This document shows positions 7,930 to 17,039 of a stretch of DNA of 42,085 nt, in pieces. Each line of letters begins with the position of its first letter. Position 1 is the first letter of the stretch. The notes beneath the pieces are model-generated. The model searched no databases, was not told the origin of the DNA, and saw only the letters and a list, made by a program, of their open reading frames with translations. Made by a program: the position numbers and the translations under genes. Source of the stretch: Euryarchaeota archaeon UBA52 (lineage in GTDB: Archaea; Thermoplasmatota; Poseidoniia; Poseidoniales; Thalassarchaeaceae); assembly GCA_002505455.1 (NCBI GenBank), contig DAVB01000032.1, positions 1 through 42,085 of the forward strand. Reading direction: 5' to 3'.

Positions 7930-8508
7930 TCATCCAGCCATCTGGACCTCGCCATCTACAATTTCGATACGAGCCAACGACCGTATTGGCCATTCTGGGC
8001 GTTCCTGATTCAGTCTTGCACGACCTTCGCCCTTCTCGATGGCAATTATGACATCTTGGAGGATTACCCCCATTTCCTCTAGCTTCTCGAGAAGTGGCTC
8101 GAGGGTCCCTCCTGTCGATATCACATCGTCGACAATTACGATTCTCTCGCCGGGCATTATATCGTTGATGTATATCGTTGAGCTGGAGTATCCAGTTGAA
8201 ACATCTACGGCGACCTCGCCCTCCATTCCATAGGACCTCTTCCTAATCACGACAGTCGGAATCCCCGTGGCATCTCCAACAGCTGCCAGAAGTGGAAGGC
8301 CCATTGCTTCCACGCTTGCTATCAGATCAACGCCTTCCCAGTTGGTCGATTCTACAATCAGGGTTGAAACAGCTTTCAGGACTTCAGGATCCATTCTGGG
8401 GATCCCGTCTGAAATTGGATGAATAAAATAGGGATAGTCCCCTTTCCAAATGATCGGAGCACCTTTCAGAGACTCTTCTAAAACTCTCATCGGATCAAGG
8501 TCGCCCAT
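7930..8508 (-). CDS. hpt: Archaeal-type hypoxanthine/guanine phosphoribosyltransferase
   Basis: A 192-residue type I PRTase of purine salvage, converting hypoxanthine (or guanine) and PRPP to the nucleotide. Seen: SVEAMGLPLLAAVGDATGIP, VVIRKRSYGM, DVSTGYSSSTIYIND and the PRPP loop IVIVDDVISTGGT, an order typical of the archaeal HGPRTase-like family. The start is ATG 8508, 11 bases after the L10e stop; a longer reading to 8571 would overlap rpl10e by 52 bases and add residues without family support. It shares a strand and probably a transcript with rpl10e. Adenine PRTase is an alternative but the archaeal SEAMG/IYIND pattern favours Hpt. Confidence 0.88.
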   Translation of the reverse strand: MGDLDPMRVLEESLKGAPIIWKGDYPYFIHPISDGIPRMDPEVLKAVSTLIVESTNWEGVDLIASVEAMGLPLLAAVGDATGIPTVVIRKRSYGMEGEVAVDVSTGYSSSTIYINDIMPGERIVIVDDVISTGGTLEPLLEKLEEMGVILQDVIIAIEKGEGRARLNQERPEWPIRSLARIEIVDGEVQMAG

Positions 8509-8519
8509 GTGGTACGGTC

Positions 8520-9059
8520 TCAGACTAGACCCTTCAATGTCTCGGCACCCTTCACGACTTTTATCGTGCAAGGAGTTGGTAGCTTCATGCTGGCCTTTCG
8601 CAATGCGTCGCGGGCCTCCAAGTAGAAGTTCGGTCTGGTGTGTATTGAAATGACAACTTCTCCGCGCTTCACTCTGGCTGCCGTCCCCACGTTCTTGCCG
8701 AATGACAGCCTCATTCCCTGTGAAACACGATCTGCACCAGCACCTGTGGCCTGCTTGTTTTCGCGAATCACGTGATGAGGGTACTTGTGAACACGCAGAG
8801 CATAGCCGGTTTCAGCGGCTGCATTACGAATTGTGGCATTTGAGATTTGCCGAGCGGCTTCAAGCGCAGTATGGCGAATTTGACAGGAATCATCAGCGGT
8901 TAGTGTAAGAATCACCTCGAAGCCATCTGCTTCAGCAACTGTTCTGTTTCCCATGTGGTACCTGAGAATTCTGTTGTTAGGTACACCGCCAGTGTACTTT
9001 CTTCGGGTATAGGCTGGGCCTTTGATCCGGCGATACATCTTCGCTGGCTTGCGTGCCAT
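8520..9059 (-). CDS. rpl10e: 50S ribosomal protein L10e (uL16 family)
   Basis: A 179-residue large-subunit protein placed near the peptidyl-transferase centre and tRNA corridor. Recognised from the N-terminal MARKPAKMYRRI, AYTRRKYTGGVPN, the central HHVIRENKQATGAGADRVSQ-type loop and GKNVGTAARVKRGE near residue 130. Length is normal. The start ATG is unambiguous. A TATA-like TTAAATAC (minus, 9100-9093) lies 34 bases upstream, overlapping the stop end of the EamA gene, so L10e probably has its own promoter with a leader of about 10 bases. hpt follows 11 bases downstream. Confidence 0.97.
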   Translation of the reverse strand: MARKPAKMYRRIKGPAYTRRKYTGGVPNNRILRYHMGNRTVAEADGFEVILTLTADDSCQIRHTALEAARQISNATIRNAAAETGYALRVHKYPHHVIRENKQATGAGADRVSQGMRLSFGKNVGTAARVKRGEVVISIHTRPNFYLEARDALRKASMKLPTPCTIKVVKGAETLKGLV

Positions 9060-9096
9060 CTCAATCCCTCAGTCCGCGGCGACCGGCCGTTCGTAT

Positions 9097-10056
9097 TTAA
9101 TCCTGAAGGGGGTTTCTACCTGCTCTTCCCACCGCCTCGCTCTCGCTCTGGACGACCCTCACGCCAAGTACGATGAGTGCGAATCCCAACAGGAGTGAGG
9201 CCCCCAGTCGCTCATCAAGAAGCAGCCAACCACCGAGGACCCCGAAGGGCGGCACTAGAAACACATAGGAAGAGGCGGAGGTCGCACCAATCTTCTCGAC
9301 ACCAACGACGAACCATATGTAGGCCAGAACGGTGGATAGGATGCTCAGGTACAATATAGCCAAGAGATCCTCGTTGCTGGGGGCTTTGAAACCCCCTGTG
9401 TAAACATCCGCCAGCCACCATGGCGTGAGTAGGGCCGTTCCAACGAGAGAGTACCACACTACAATTTCAGAGGAACTGGCACCGTAGTCTCCCTCAGTCT
9501 CGAGCATTATACGAGTAATATTGGTCGCAGTGGCCCAGCACAGTGCTGCGAGTAATATCATGAAGTCGCCTTTCAGCCTGTCATTCAGGGCGATATCGGT
9601 GTTAGGGCTCCACCCCGTCACCACTGCGACCCCGATGAAGGCAAGGATTAGGCCATAGACCATCCTTGCAGTGATTCTCTGACCGAGGAAGGGAGATGCG
9701 AGCAATACCGTGAATATGGGATTCATGGTGATTATCAGCGAGGCGTCTCCCGCGGCGGTGAACTTCATCCCGTGCATGAACAGGAGCTGGTACCCCATCA
9801 CTGCAAAAACGGCAATGAGGAGAACACGCACCCATGCATCTCTGGAATCAGGCAGCCAGCGTACTTGCTCGCCTCTGGCTGATCTGTAGAAGAACCACAG
9901 GTAGAACGCTAACATACAGACGATGTATCGCATCCACGCCCCCGTGGCTGGGGGCAAGGACAATGCAAGCATGCGGCCGATGGCCCACGATCCCCCCCAA
10001 ATGATGGCAACCAGCAACATGAGGAAATGAACATTGAGCGTGCTCCTGTTGTACAC
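9097..10056 (-). CDS. EamA/DMT-family transporter
   Basis: A 319-residue inner-membrane protein with about ten hydrophobic segments arranged as two EamA repeats (roughly residues 8-145 and 160-305). Seen: the WGGSWAIGRML opening typical of EamA, ALIITMNPIFTVLLA in the first repeat, and STVLAYIWFVVGVEKIGATSASSYVFLVPPFGVLGGW in the second (read in parts). The start GTG 10056 is supported by a near-perfect Shine-Dalgarno TGAGGTGAT three bases upstream. It follows aroA by 14 bases in the same operon, so export of an aromatic compound or amino acid is a reasonable guess, but DMT substrates cannot be read from sequence. Confidence 0.92.
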   Translation of the reverse strand: MYNRSTLNVHFLMLLVAIIWGGSWAIGRMLALSLPPATGAWMRYIVCMLAFYLWFFYRSARGEQVRWLPDSRDAWVRVLLIAVFAVMGYQLLFMHGMKFTAAGDASLIITMNPIFTVLLASPFLGQRITARMVYGLILAFIGVAVVTGWSPNTDIALNDRLKGDFMILLAALCWATATNITRIMLETEGDYGASSSEIVVWYSLVGTALLTPWWLADVYTGGFKAPSNEDLLAILYLSILSTVLAYIWFVVGVEKIGATSASSYVFLVPPFGVLGGWLLLDERLGASLLLGFALIVLGVRVVQSESEAVGRAGRNPLQD

Positions 10057-10059
10057 AAC

Positions 10060-10068
10060 ATCACCTCA
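10060..10068 (-). promoter_or_regulatory. Strong Shine-Dalgarno site fixing the GTG start of the EamA gene
   Basis: The minus strand reads TGAGGTGAT, three bases before GTG 10056. It decides that start over the later in-frame ATG (10020) and shows that SD-led initiation is used inside operons here. Confidence 0.7.
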
Positions 10069-10070
10069 TT

Positions 10071-11273
10071 TCATGATTGCAATAATTTCAACAGCGTCTT
10101 TGTGAAGTTGGGGTGAGTGGCTCCGACGCAATCATGGCCCATGATTACCCCTCCAACACGACTTGCTAGGGCAAGAGCCGTCATAGCCACGCGATGATCG
10201 TTGTATGTCTCTACCTTGAATTTAGGGCTGATCAAGGTCTGCCCACCAGGCACCTCTATGATGCCGCCGTCTTTAGAATAGACAATCATTCCGAATGACG
10301 AGAGAAGCTCTACTGTAGTCTTAACCCTATGAGATTCCTTGCGACCAACATGCCCTATGCCGGTGATAGTCCCTCCCGCTCCTATCGCAAGTAGTGCTGC
10401 CGCAGGCGTAATGAGGTCGCTCGCATCAGACAGATCCAGACTTTCCACGTCATTCTCGTGGAGTGATTCTATTGCATTCCCGAGAAGTTTTGAATTCAAA
10501 TGCATGGAGGTTCCAAGATCGACAGAATGCAGCCTTTCCAACAGCATGATCACAGGAACAAGGCTTCTCTCCGGGGGGGCTTCCACCTTTTCAGGTAAAA
10601 CGATGTCCCATGGCTTGATGGTGAGTGAATTTTCTGAGAACTTATTTTCTGACCCGGTTAGATTCGCAATTTCATAACTAAGATCTAGATACCCCTTGCT
10701 AACAGGCTTCCCGTGGATATGTACCTCTAACTCCACCTTCATTGATGGAGACGCTATGAGCAGTGCCGAGAGTGGCTGACTTCCTTTAGACAGATCCAGT
10801 TCGATACTGCTGGAATTTGGGGGGCCAGATATCCGCACTGAACCGTCATTTGAGCGCTCGAAATCGCAACCCATTGCCAAGAGAGCGCTGGAAAGAACAT
10901 CGAATGGACGAGACCTCAGTGAGGAGTCTCCGGTAATCGAAGTCTCCATTGGCAGCGATGAGCACAGAGACATCAACATCCTGAAGCCGGTTCCTGAGTT
11001 TCCGAGATCGAGGACATCATTAGTATGAATCGGGAATCCGACATCTGAAATGCCCACTAGTATCTTATCGCCCATCATTTCTATTTTGGCACCCAGCTTA
11101 TTCAAATTGGAAATAACTCTTCTGATGTCCTCTCCGACTTCCCCCTGATGATGGATTTCCATCTTACTTTGAGACTGTGAGGCCAACATAAGCCACCTTA
11201 TGACGTGGCTTTTGGAAGCCGGAAGACACCAATCTGCATCCTCGGCAATACTAGATCGGGGTATCTCGATCAT
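10071..11273 (-). CDS. aroA: 3-phosphoshikimate 1-carboxyvinyltransferase (EPSP synthase)
   Basis: A 400-residue enzyme of the shikimate pathway that joins PEP to shikimate-3-phosphate. Seen: PASKSHVIRWLMLA (the SKS phosphate-binding Lys and Arg), DLGNSGTGFRML in place of the common LGNAGTAxR, LRSRPFDVL, and the C-terminal VETYNDHRVAMTALAL with the Asp-His-Arg motif. ATG 11273 is chosen: it lies 7 bases after the upstream stop and gives the family-length protein, while the frame remains open to 11366 inside the upstream gene. The operon order is DUF4105 protein, aroA, EamA. aroD, another enzyme of the pathway, lies 6 kb away at 17210. Confidence 0.95.
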   Translation of the reverse strand: MIEIPRSSIAEDADWCLPASKSHVIRWLMLASQSQSKMEIHHQGEVGEDIRRVISNLNKLGAKIEMMGDKILVGISDVGFPIHTNDVLDLGNSGTGFRMLMSLCSSLPMETSITGDSSLRSRPFDVLSSALLAMGCDFERSNDGSVRISGPPNSSSIELDLSKGSQPLSALLIASPSMKVELEVHIHGKPVSKGYLDLSYEIANLTGSENKFSENSLTIKPWDIVLPEKVEAPPERSLVPVIMLLERLHSVDLGTSMHLNSKLLGNAIESLHENDVESLDLSDASDLITPAAALLAIGAGGTITGIGHVGRKESHRVKTTVELLSSFGMIVYSKDGGIIEVPGGQTLISPKFKVETYNDHRVAMTALALASRVGGVIMGHDCVGATHPNFTKTLLKLLQS

Positions 11274-11280
11274 GATACGC

Positions 11281-12171
11281 TCACGGGGATGAGTCGATTG
11301 AACCCTCGCTTCTGATCCAGTCTCCGAAGTCACTCGACTCATCCCAAGAATTCCCCCTCTGATCAATGATACTCATTTCCAAGGTCTCTTCCAGGGTTCC
11401 CGTCATTTTGACCAGATTGTTTCTGTGTAGCAATCTCGGACTCAATCCAGGAAGTAGTATAGAGATGGCCCTAGGGACTCTTCCGGGATATACCTGATTT
11501 ACATGACCAACTATGTTTGTGGTGCAGGTATTGGTGATTGTGTTGTACCATTCAGGCTCTACGCTAAGTTTGTTGGTCCTCCTGAGATAGGATTCAAGCA
11601 TCCTTCTCTCGTTCCCCGGACCTAGAACAACAGCTTCGAAGAGATGCGTTACAGATTTCTTCCTGCACCTCGTCCTAACCCCGATAACATCTCTCTCTGT
11701 TGCCCAGACGTAGATTAACTCGTATTGGCGAAAAAGCCCCTTTAGGGGGTGGTAACGTTCACCCTTCTCTCTTCGAACCTCGATTGAACAGGCGATCCTC
11801 TCCCCGTCTTCAGTCTCGAAACTCATTATCGTATGTGCCATCTGTCTTTTAGAGGGATCAAAGTACTCTAGCACGAACCATATCTTCGACATCTTGTTGA
11901 GGTCTATTTTGACATCGATCCACCTTTCATCGAAGTCCCTGGTGCTTCTCCAATTGAAGTCTCTGACGTTACGAATGGTCACCATATCCCCATCGAAATC
12001 TGCAGTCGCCATCCTCTCATTGTCGTTGACCCATGATCTGTCGTTTGATGGCCTGAGGCTGAGATGCCTCAGTATAACCCAAATCAGGAATGATAGTGCT
12101 AACCCGCCCACCAATAGTACTACAGAGGAAAAACCAACAGCAACCGACCCGCCTCCTGACCCGGCTTCCAT
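11281..12171 (-). CDS. DUF4105 (Lnb N-terminal-like) membrane-anchored protein
   Basis: A 296-residue protein with one N-terminal transmembrane helix (about 13-36) and an extracytoplasmic domain. The middle matches the DUF4105 pattern: a metal- or catalysis-like His in MAHTIMSFE (near 114), GLFRQYELIYVWATERDVI, and the invariant-looking Cys in YNTITNTCTTNIVGHVNQ (Cys 217). The family is found in bacterial envelope proteins, and the conserved Cys/His pair suggests hydrolase-type chemistry, but I do not know the activity. TTG 12174 and ATG 12171 are adjacent; ATG is chosen. It begins 50 bases after the 3' end of tRNA-Ser and precedes aroA by 7 bases. Confidence 0.75.
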   Translation of the reverse strand: MEAGSGGGSVAVGFSSVVLLVGGLALSFLIWVILRHLSLRPSNDRSWVNDNERMATADFDGDMVTIRNVRDFNWRSTRDFDERWIDVKIDLNKMSKIWFVLEYFDPSKRQMAHTIMSFETEDGERIACSIEVRREKGERYHPLKGLFRQYELIYVWATERDVIGVRTRCRKKSVTHLFEAVVLGPGNERRMLESYLRRTNKLSVEPEWYNTITNTCTTNIVGHVNQVYPGRVPRAISILLPGLSPRLLHRNNLVKMTGTLEETLEMSIIDQRGNSWDESSDFGDWIRSEGSIDSSP

Positions 12172-12220
12172 CAATACCCAGGGCCCCAGTCAAACGCATG
12201 AACCCTCCCTCGACAGGATG

Positions 12221-12307
12221 TGGCGCGGCAGGGGAGATTCGAACTCCCGAGGTGAGACACCACTGGATTAGCAATCCAGCGCAATGGCCAGGCTATGCGA
12301 CTGCCGC
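12221..12307 (-). tRNA. tRNA-Ser (GCU), type II, CCA encoded
   Basis: Read on the minus strand: acceptor GCGGCAG (12307-12301) pairs exactly with CTGCCGC (12231-12225). A D-stem CGCA/TGCG closes a loop containing GG. The anticodon stem CTGGA/TCCAG encloses TTGCTAA with anticodon GCT. A long variable arm has a GGTG/CACC stem, followed by the T-arm GGGAG-TTCGAAT-CTCCC. Discriminator G is followed by encoded CCA. The large variable arm and G73 fit serine. No intron is seen. It lies between gyrA and the DUF4105 gene on the same strand, with a CCTTAAGC TATA-like box about 30 bases upstream. Confidence 0.95.
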
Positions 12308-12356
12308 AATGTTCCGGCGACCCAAGATTCCGGCTTAAGGCGAGCGGTTGGAATCA

Positions 12357-15083
12357 TTATTCCTCTTCGTTGATTTCAGAATCGTCATTATCCCCATCGA
12401 TGAGTTCAGATGGGAGGCGTGCTACAAAGATGATCTCATCAATATGGGACTCCTTCTTGGCGTCCCTGAGCTCCATTATTCTGGTGCCCTTGGTGACTTT
12501 GCCCAGGGTCTCTTTAGTCTGAGTCGCAGGCATGCGGATCATCATCCCCTTTTCAGTCAGCATGAATAGCTGATCAGAGAGGTCTGGGATTTGTCTGACA
12601 CCGATAATTGAGTCTGCATCAGATAGGGCCATCGTTCGAACCCCTTTCGTGCCTCTGTTGGTTTTCCTGTAACCATCCCTCTCCATCATCGGCTCGCCTT
12701 CATCGTCGAAGAGTGGGACGCCATCTTCGCTAATCTCTTGAATCATATTGCCGGAGCCCAATCGACTGCGCTTTGCCATCCCATACTTGGAAATTGTCAG
12801 CACGCTCGTATCGAAGTCATCAGTCACAATCATGCCCACTACACTATCGCCGGTTTGCAACTTCATTCCCCCCACTCCTTGGCTGACTCTGCCTTGTACC
12901 CTGACTGTGTGGGTCATGTGGACCTCCCCAGTTGACGGATCCTCCCTTGTCTTGACTTCAGACGGCAAGAACCGACATGCATACCCTCCAGAGGATACCA
13001 GGACCACATGATCTGTTTCAGTGGCCGGTCTGACTTGAACCAGAGAGTCATCTTGTGTTGCAAATTTCAGGGCGTACTTCCCGTTTCTATTGATTTTCAC
13101 GTATTCCGAAAGATGACTTCGCTTTATCCTGCCCTGGCTTGTTGCGAAGATGAGGTAGTGCCCCTCCGGGTTCTCAATCAAATCCCTGTCAATCGGCAGT
13201 ATCGAGATGACCTTCTCTTCCTCTCTGAAACCCTCTAGCAAATTGCGTATGTGCGTACCTCTCCCATACCTGCTAGCGGAAGGCGTTTCCCATGCGCGTA
13301 ATCCGTAAACTCGACCTTGATTAGTGAAAATTAGTAGCCTGTCTTTGGAGAAGCAAGTTACGATCGCCGCAGGAGCGTCTTCCTCCTTGGTGGTAACTCC
13401 TTTGAGCCCCTTACCTCCTCGATTCTGAACTCGGAATGCCTCAACAGGAAGATGCCGGATGTAATCTTGCTGCGTCAATGAAATTACAATCGCCTTCTCT
13501 TCAATCAGATCTTCTCTGTCCATTGAGAGCGGCATAGGGTCAATCATGGACCGTCTTTCATCTCCGTGCTTCTCCATCATCTCATCTAATTCCCCGATTA
13601 AGATGTTCAGACGCCTGGTTCTGGATGCGATTATGTCTGCGAGGTCTTCAATTTTGATTTTCAACTCTTCAAACTCATTCTTGACCTTCTCTACATCTAG
13701 GCGACTGAGTTGGTATAGGCGACGTTCTGCGATCGCCTTGGATTGAGGTTCTGTGAAATCAAACGGAGCAACGCCTGATATCTCTTCTTTACCTTGGAGC
13801 ACTGCTTCAAATTGATCTCTGCTTGAACTGGATCTGCCGACTTTAATCACATCGCCAATTCTGTCTTGAGCCTTGACGAGACCCTCCAAGATATGCGCGC
13901 GGGCCTCAGCTTTTTCTAACTCAAAACCAGCACGCCTCTCGACAACGGATTCCCTGTGCTCGACATACGTGTGGAGCATTAATGGAAGAGTAAGGAGGAC
14001 AGGCCTTCCATCCAATATGCCCATCATGTTGGCTGAGTACGACTCCTGCAATCTGCTGGATTTGAACAGTTGATTCAGGACCGCGTGAGGGTCGGCGTTG
14101 TTCTTCACTTCAATCACTACGCGAATGCCTTCCTTGGATGACTCATCGCGGATGTCTCTTATTCCCACCACAGATCCCTTGGAAACTAAGTCTGCTATGT
14201 GGACAAGCATGTCTGATTTCTTTACCTGATATGGTATCTCGTGGACAACAATCCTCTTGCCCTTTGAGTCTTCATGAACATCGCATTTCGAGCGGACATG
14301 GAACCTCCCTTTTCCGGTAGAGTACATGTCGTGAATTCCGTCTAATCCGTGAATCGTTGCCCCTGTTGGGAAATCAGGACCCTTGACATGCTCCATGTAC
14401 GCCTCGATGGGGATACTCGGCATTTGCTGATTTTCGACACCCTCCTCAAGTATCGCTCCAACGTGCAATCTGATCGCTCCAGCAACTTCATTGATGTTGT
14501 GAGGAGGGATTCTTGTTGCCATTCCGACAGCGATACCATCGCTTCCATTCAGGAGTAAGTTGGGTAATCTTGCTGGAAGGACGGTGGGCTCCATGTCGGA
14601 ATCATCGAAATTAGGCTGGAAATCCACAGTTTTCTTGTCTATATCTTCTAGCATGTGCTTGGAAATCTTGTCCAGCCTGCTCTCAGTGTACCTCATCGCC
14701 GCCGGAGGATCGCCATCTATCGATCCGAAGTTGCCCTGACCATCTACAAGCGGATATCTCAGTGAGAACTCTTGCGCCATCCTAACCATTGTATCATAGA
14801 TCGATTGATCGCCATGGGGGTGATATTTACCCATGACTTCACCAACTGAACGCGCGGACTTACTGTATTTCTTCTCGGAGGTATGCCCTCCTTCGTGCAT
14901 TCCATAGAGCACACGGCGGTGAACCGGCTTGAGACCATCTCTGACATCGGGCAAGGCCCTGCCAATGATGACGGACATTGCGTAGTTGATGTAAGACGTC
15001 TTCATCTCCTTATCCAGAGAATGGTTCAGGATGTTCTCGTTGCTGACCGGCTGGCCGGCATCTTCACTCTCTTCAGATGTCAA
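12357..15083 (-). CDS. gyrA: DNA gyrase subunit A
   Basis: A 908-residue type IIA topoisomerase subunit that cleaves and rejoins DNA, giving negative supercoiling with GyrB. Seen: VIIGRALPDVRDGLKPVHRRVLY near 37-60, catalytic tyrosine 132 in AAMRYTE, long coiled-coil region about 450-505, and the GyrA box variant QNRGGKG at 553-559 that starts the DNA-wrapping beta-pinwheel. The tail is acidic. The TTG start is supported by a perfect Shine-Dalgarno AAGGAGGTG seven bases upstream; the start overlaps the gyrB stop by 11 bases, so translation is coupled. Gyrase in Thermoplasmatota is regarded as a bacterial acquisition. The GyrA box rather than its absence argues for gyrase over topo IV. Confidence 0.97.
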   Translation of the reverse strand: MTSEESEDAGQPVSNENILNHSLDKEMKTSYINYAMSVIIGRALPDVRDGLKPVHRRVLYGMHEGGHTSEKKYSKSARSVGEVMGKYHPHGDQSIYDTMVRMAQEFSLRYPLVDGQGNFGSIDGDPPAAMRYTESRLDKISKHMLEDIDKKTVDFQPNFDDSDMEPTVLPARLPNLLLNGSDGIAVGMATRIPPHNINEVAGAIRLHVGAILEEGVENQQMPSIPIEAYMEHVKGPDFPTGATIHGLDGIHDMYSTGKGRFHVRSKCDVHEDSKGKRIVVHEIPYQVKKSDMLVHIADLVSKGSVVGIRDIRDESSKEGIRVVIEVKNNADPHAVLNQLFKSSRLQESYSANMMGILDGRPVLLTLPLMLHTYVEHRESVVERRAGFELEKAEARAHILEGLVKAQDRIGDVIKVGRSSSSRDQFEAVLQGKEEISGVAPFDFTEPQSKAIAERRLYQLSRLDVEKVKNEFEELKIKIEDLADIIASRTRRLNILIGELDEMMEKHGDERRSMIDPMPLSMDREDLIEEKAIVISLTQQDYIRHLPVEAFRVQNRGGKGLKGVTTKEEDAPAAIVTCFSKDRLLIFTNQGRVYGLRAWETPSASRYGRGTHIRNLLEGFREEEKVISILPIDRDLIENPEGHYLIFATSQGRIKRSHLSEYVKINRNGKYALKFATQDDSLVQVRPATETDHVVLVSSGGYACRFLPSEVKTREDPSTGEVHMTHTVRVQGRVSQGVGGMKLQTGDSVVGMIVTDDFDTSVLTISKYGMAKRSRLGSGNMIQEISEDGVPLFDDEGEPMMERDGYRKTNRGTKGVRTMALSDADSIIGVRQIPDLSDQLFMLTEKGMMIRMPATQTKETLGKVTKGTRIMELRDAKKESHIDEIIFVARLPSELIDGDNDDSEINEEE

Positions 15084-17022
15084 GATTAGTCACCTCCTTA
15101 GCATGCTTTTCGATGAACGCCCTTCGATCTGGAACATCCTCTCCCATCAATATCTCGAATAGCCTGTCTGATTCTTCTGCGTCTTGGACAGTGACCTTCA
15201 GCATGGTCCGGGTCATCGGATTCATTGTGGTGTCCCATAGTTGCTCGGGATTCATTTCGCCGAGACCCTTGTACCTCTGAATACCGATCTTCGTGTTGGG
15301 GTTGTCGCCCTGTAATTCCAACATCACCTTGTCCCGTTCTTCATCCGAAAATACGTATTTGCTCACTCGACCCTTTGTCAATTGGTAAAGTGGCGGCTGA
15401 GCGATATACACGTGACCATCAACTATTGCAGGCCTCATGAATCTCCATAGGAATGTCAGCATCAATGTCCTAATGTGGGCACCGTCGATGTCTGCATCAC
15501 ACATTATGATTATCTTGGAATATCTTAGTTTCTCAGAGTCAAACGACCCCTCTTCTTCGCTATTGTTGCCGACTCCAGCCCCAAGAGCTCGAATCATGGT
15601 TTGAATTTCTTGATTCTGAAATACCTTTGCAGCATTGTGTTTTTGCCTTTCCACATTGAGAATTTTTCCACGCAAGGGGAGAATTGCTTGAATTCGACGA
15701 TCTCGCCCGGTCTTCGCAGAACCTCCCGCAGAATCGCCCTCCACCAGGTACACCTCGCACTCACTCGGATCCCTGGATTGACAATCTGCCAGCTTTCCTG
15801 GCAGACCCCCTCCCTCCAGAACTCCTTTCCTACGAGTTAGGTCTCGAGCCTTCCTAGCTGCTTCTCTAGCCTTGGAAGCTAGAAGCGCCTTCTCGACTAT
15901 CTGCTTCGCAACAGAGGGATTCTCTTCGAAGAACTCCCCTAGTTTGTCATAAACAATGGTTTGGACTATGCCAGTCACTTCGCTGCTGACCAACTTGTCC
16001 TTTGTCTGCGATGAGAAAGAGGGATCAGGGTGCTTTACACTGACTACTGCAGCCAAACCCTCCCTTACATCGTCTCCAGACAATGCATCCCCTTTCAGCA
16101 ATTTTCTTTTCTTAGCGTATGAATTAACAGAGCTGGTGAGTGCAGTTCTCAGACCGGACATGTGGGTGCCACCGTCTTTATTCCGTATGATGTTGGTATA
16201 ACAGCGAATAGACTCGCTGAAGGCATCAGACCACTGCAGCGCTAATTCGACCTCCACACTCCCCTTCTCGATTTCTTTTTCGCCCCTTATCTTGATGACC
16301 TCTGAATGCAGGGCTTCTCTTCTCTCATTGAGTTGACTCACGTATTCTGAAAGCCCCCCTTCGTAGAGATGCTCTGAGGTGTGGGGCTCTTCCCCCCGCT
16401 CATCTAAAATTGTCATCTTAAGTCCAGCATTTAGGAAAGCGGTCTCACTAACTCGCGTGTCCACCTCTTCAAAATTAAAATCCACCACTTCGGTGAATAT
16501 GGAGAGATCCGGCTTGAACGAGATTTTCGTTCCTGTATCGGAGCACTTCCCTATCTCTTTCAGGGCCTCAACTGGAACGCCAGCCTCGTATCTCTGGAAG
16601 TATATTTTACCCTCTCTGTAGATGGTCATCTCCATCCATTCAGATACGGCATTGACCGCTGAAACGCCCACCCCATGCAGACCTCCCGATACTTTGTAGG
16701 AGCTATTATCGAATTTCCCCCCTGCATGCAACTTTGTCATGATTACCTCGGCAGCCGATATCCCATACTCTTCGTGAGTATCGACGGGGATACCCCTGCC
16801 AAAGTCCCTGACAGAAAGCGAACCATTCTCGTGCATCGTGATTTCTATGGAATCCGTGTGCCCTGCGAGATGCTCATCTACGGAGTTGTCGACCACTTCC
16901 CAAATGCAGTGATGTAGGGCCGAACCATCATGGGGATCGCCCAAGTACATACCGGGTCTTTTCCTCACTGCCTCCAGCCCTTCTAAGACTTGGATATTCG
17001 ATGCATCATAGGTCTCTGGCAT
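15073..17022 (-). CDS. gyrB: DNA gyrase subunit B
   Basis: A 649-residue ATPase and TOPRIM subunit of gyrase. Seen: GHKL ATPase with WEVVDNSVDEHLAG (Glu42 as catalytic base, Asn46 for Mg), DFGRGIP, and GGLHGVGVSAVNA; TOPRIM motifs EGDSAGGSAKTGRDR and MCDADIDGAHIRTL; C-terminal RYKGLGEMNPEQLWDTT. Length is that of the short, non-inserted GyrB type. The ATG at 17022 has GGGAG six bases upstream. The leader between promoter and SD contains a perfect 11-bp hairpin (17040-17064). It is first in a gyrB-gyrA operon and divergent from aroD. Confidence 0.97.
   Translation of the reverse strand: MPETYDASNIQVLEGLEAVRKRPGMYLGDPHDGSALHHCIWEVVDNSVDEHLAGHTDSIEITMHENGSLSVRDFGRGIPVDTHEEYGISAAEVIMTKLHAGGKFDNSSYKVSGGLHGVGVSAVNAVSEWMEMTIYREGKIYFQRYEAGVPVEALKEIGKCSDTGTKISFKPDLSIFTEVVDFNFEEVDTRVSETAFLNAGLKMTILDERGEEPHTSEHLYEGGLSEYVSQLNERREALHSEVIKIRGEKEIEKGSVEVELALQWSDAFSESIRCYTNIIRNKDGGTHMSGLRTALTSSVNSYAKKRKLLKGDALSGDDVREGLAAVVSVKHPDPSFSSQTKDKLVSSEVTGIVQTIVYDKLGEFFEENPSVAKQIVEKALLASKAREAARKARDLTRRKGVLEGGGLPGKLADCQSRDPSECEVYLVEGDSAGGSAKTGRDRRIQAILPLRGKILNVERQKHNAAKVFQNQEIQTMIRALGAGVGNNSEEEGSFDSEKLRYSKIIIMCDADIDGAHIRTLMLTFLWRFMRPAIVDGHVYIAQPPLYQLTKGRVSKYVFSDEERDKVMLELQGDNPNTKIGIQRYKGLGEMNPEQLWDTTMNPMTRTMLKVTVQDAEESDRLFEILMGEDVPDRRAFIEKHAKEVTNLDI
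15091..15100 (-). promoter_or_regulatory. Perfect Shine-Dalgarno for gyrA
   Basis: The minus strand reads TAAGGAGGTG, seven bases before TTG 15083 and inside the 3' end of gyrB. It fixes the TTG start of gyrA. Confidence 0.75.
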
Positions 17023-17039
17023 GAAATTCTCCCATCCTG

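Noticed and set aside
11274..11366. N-terminal extension of aroA inside the upstream gene
   Set aside because: It adds 31 residues not seen in EPSP synthases and ATG 11273 is 7 bases after the upstream stop.
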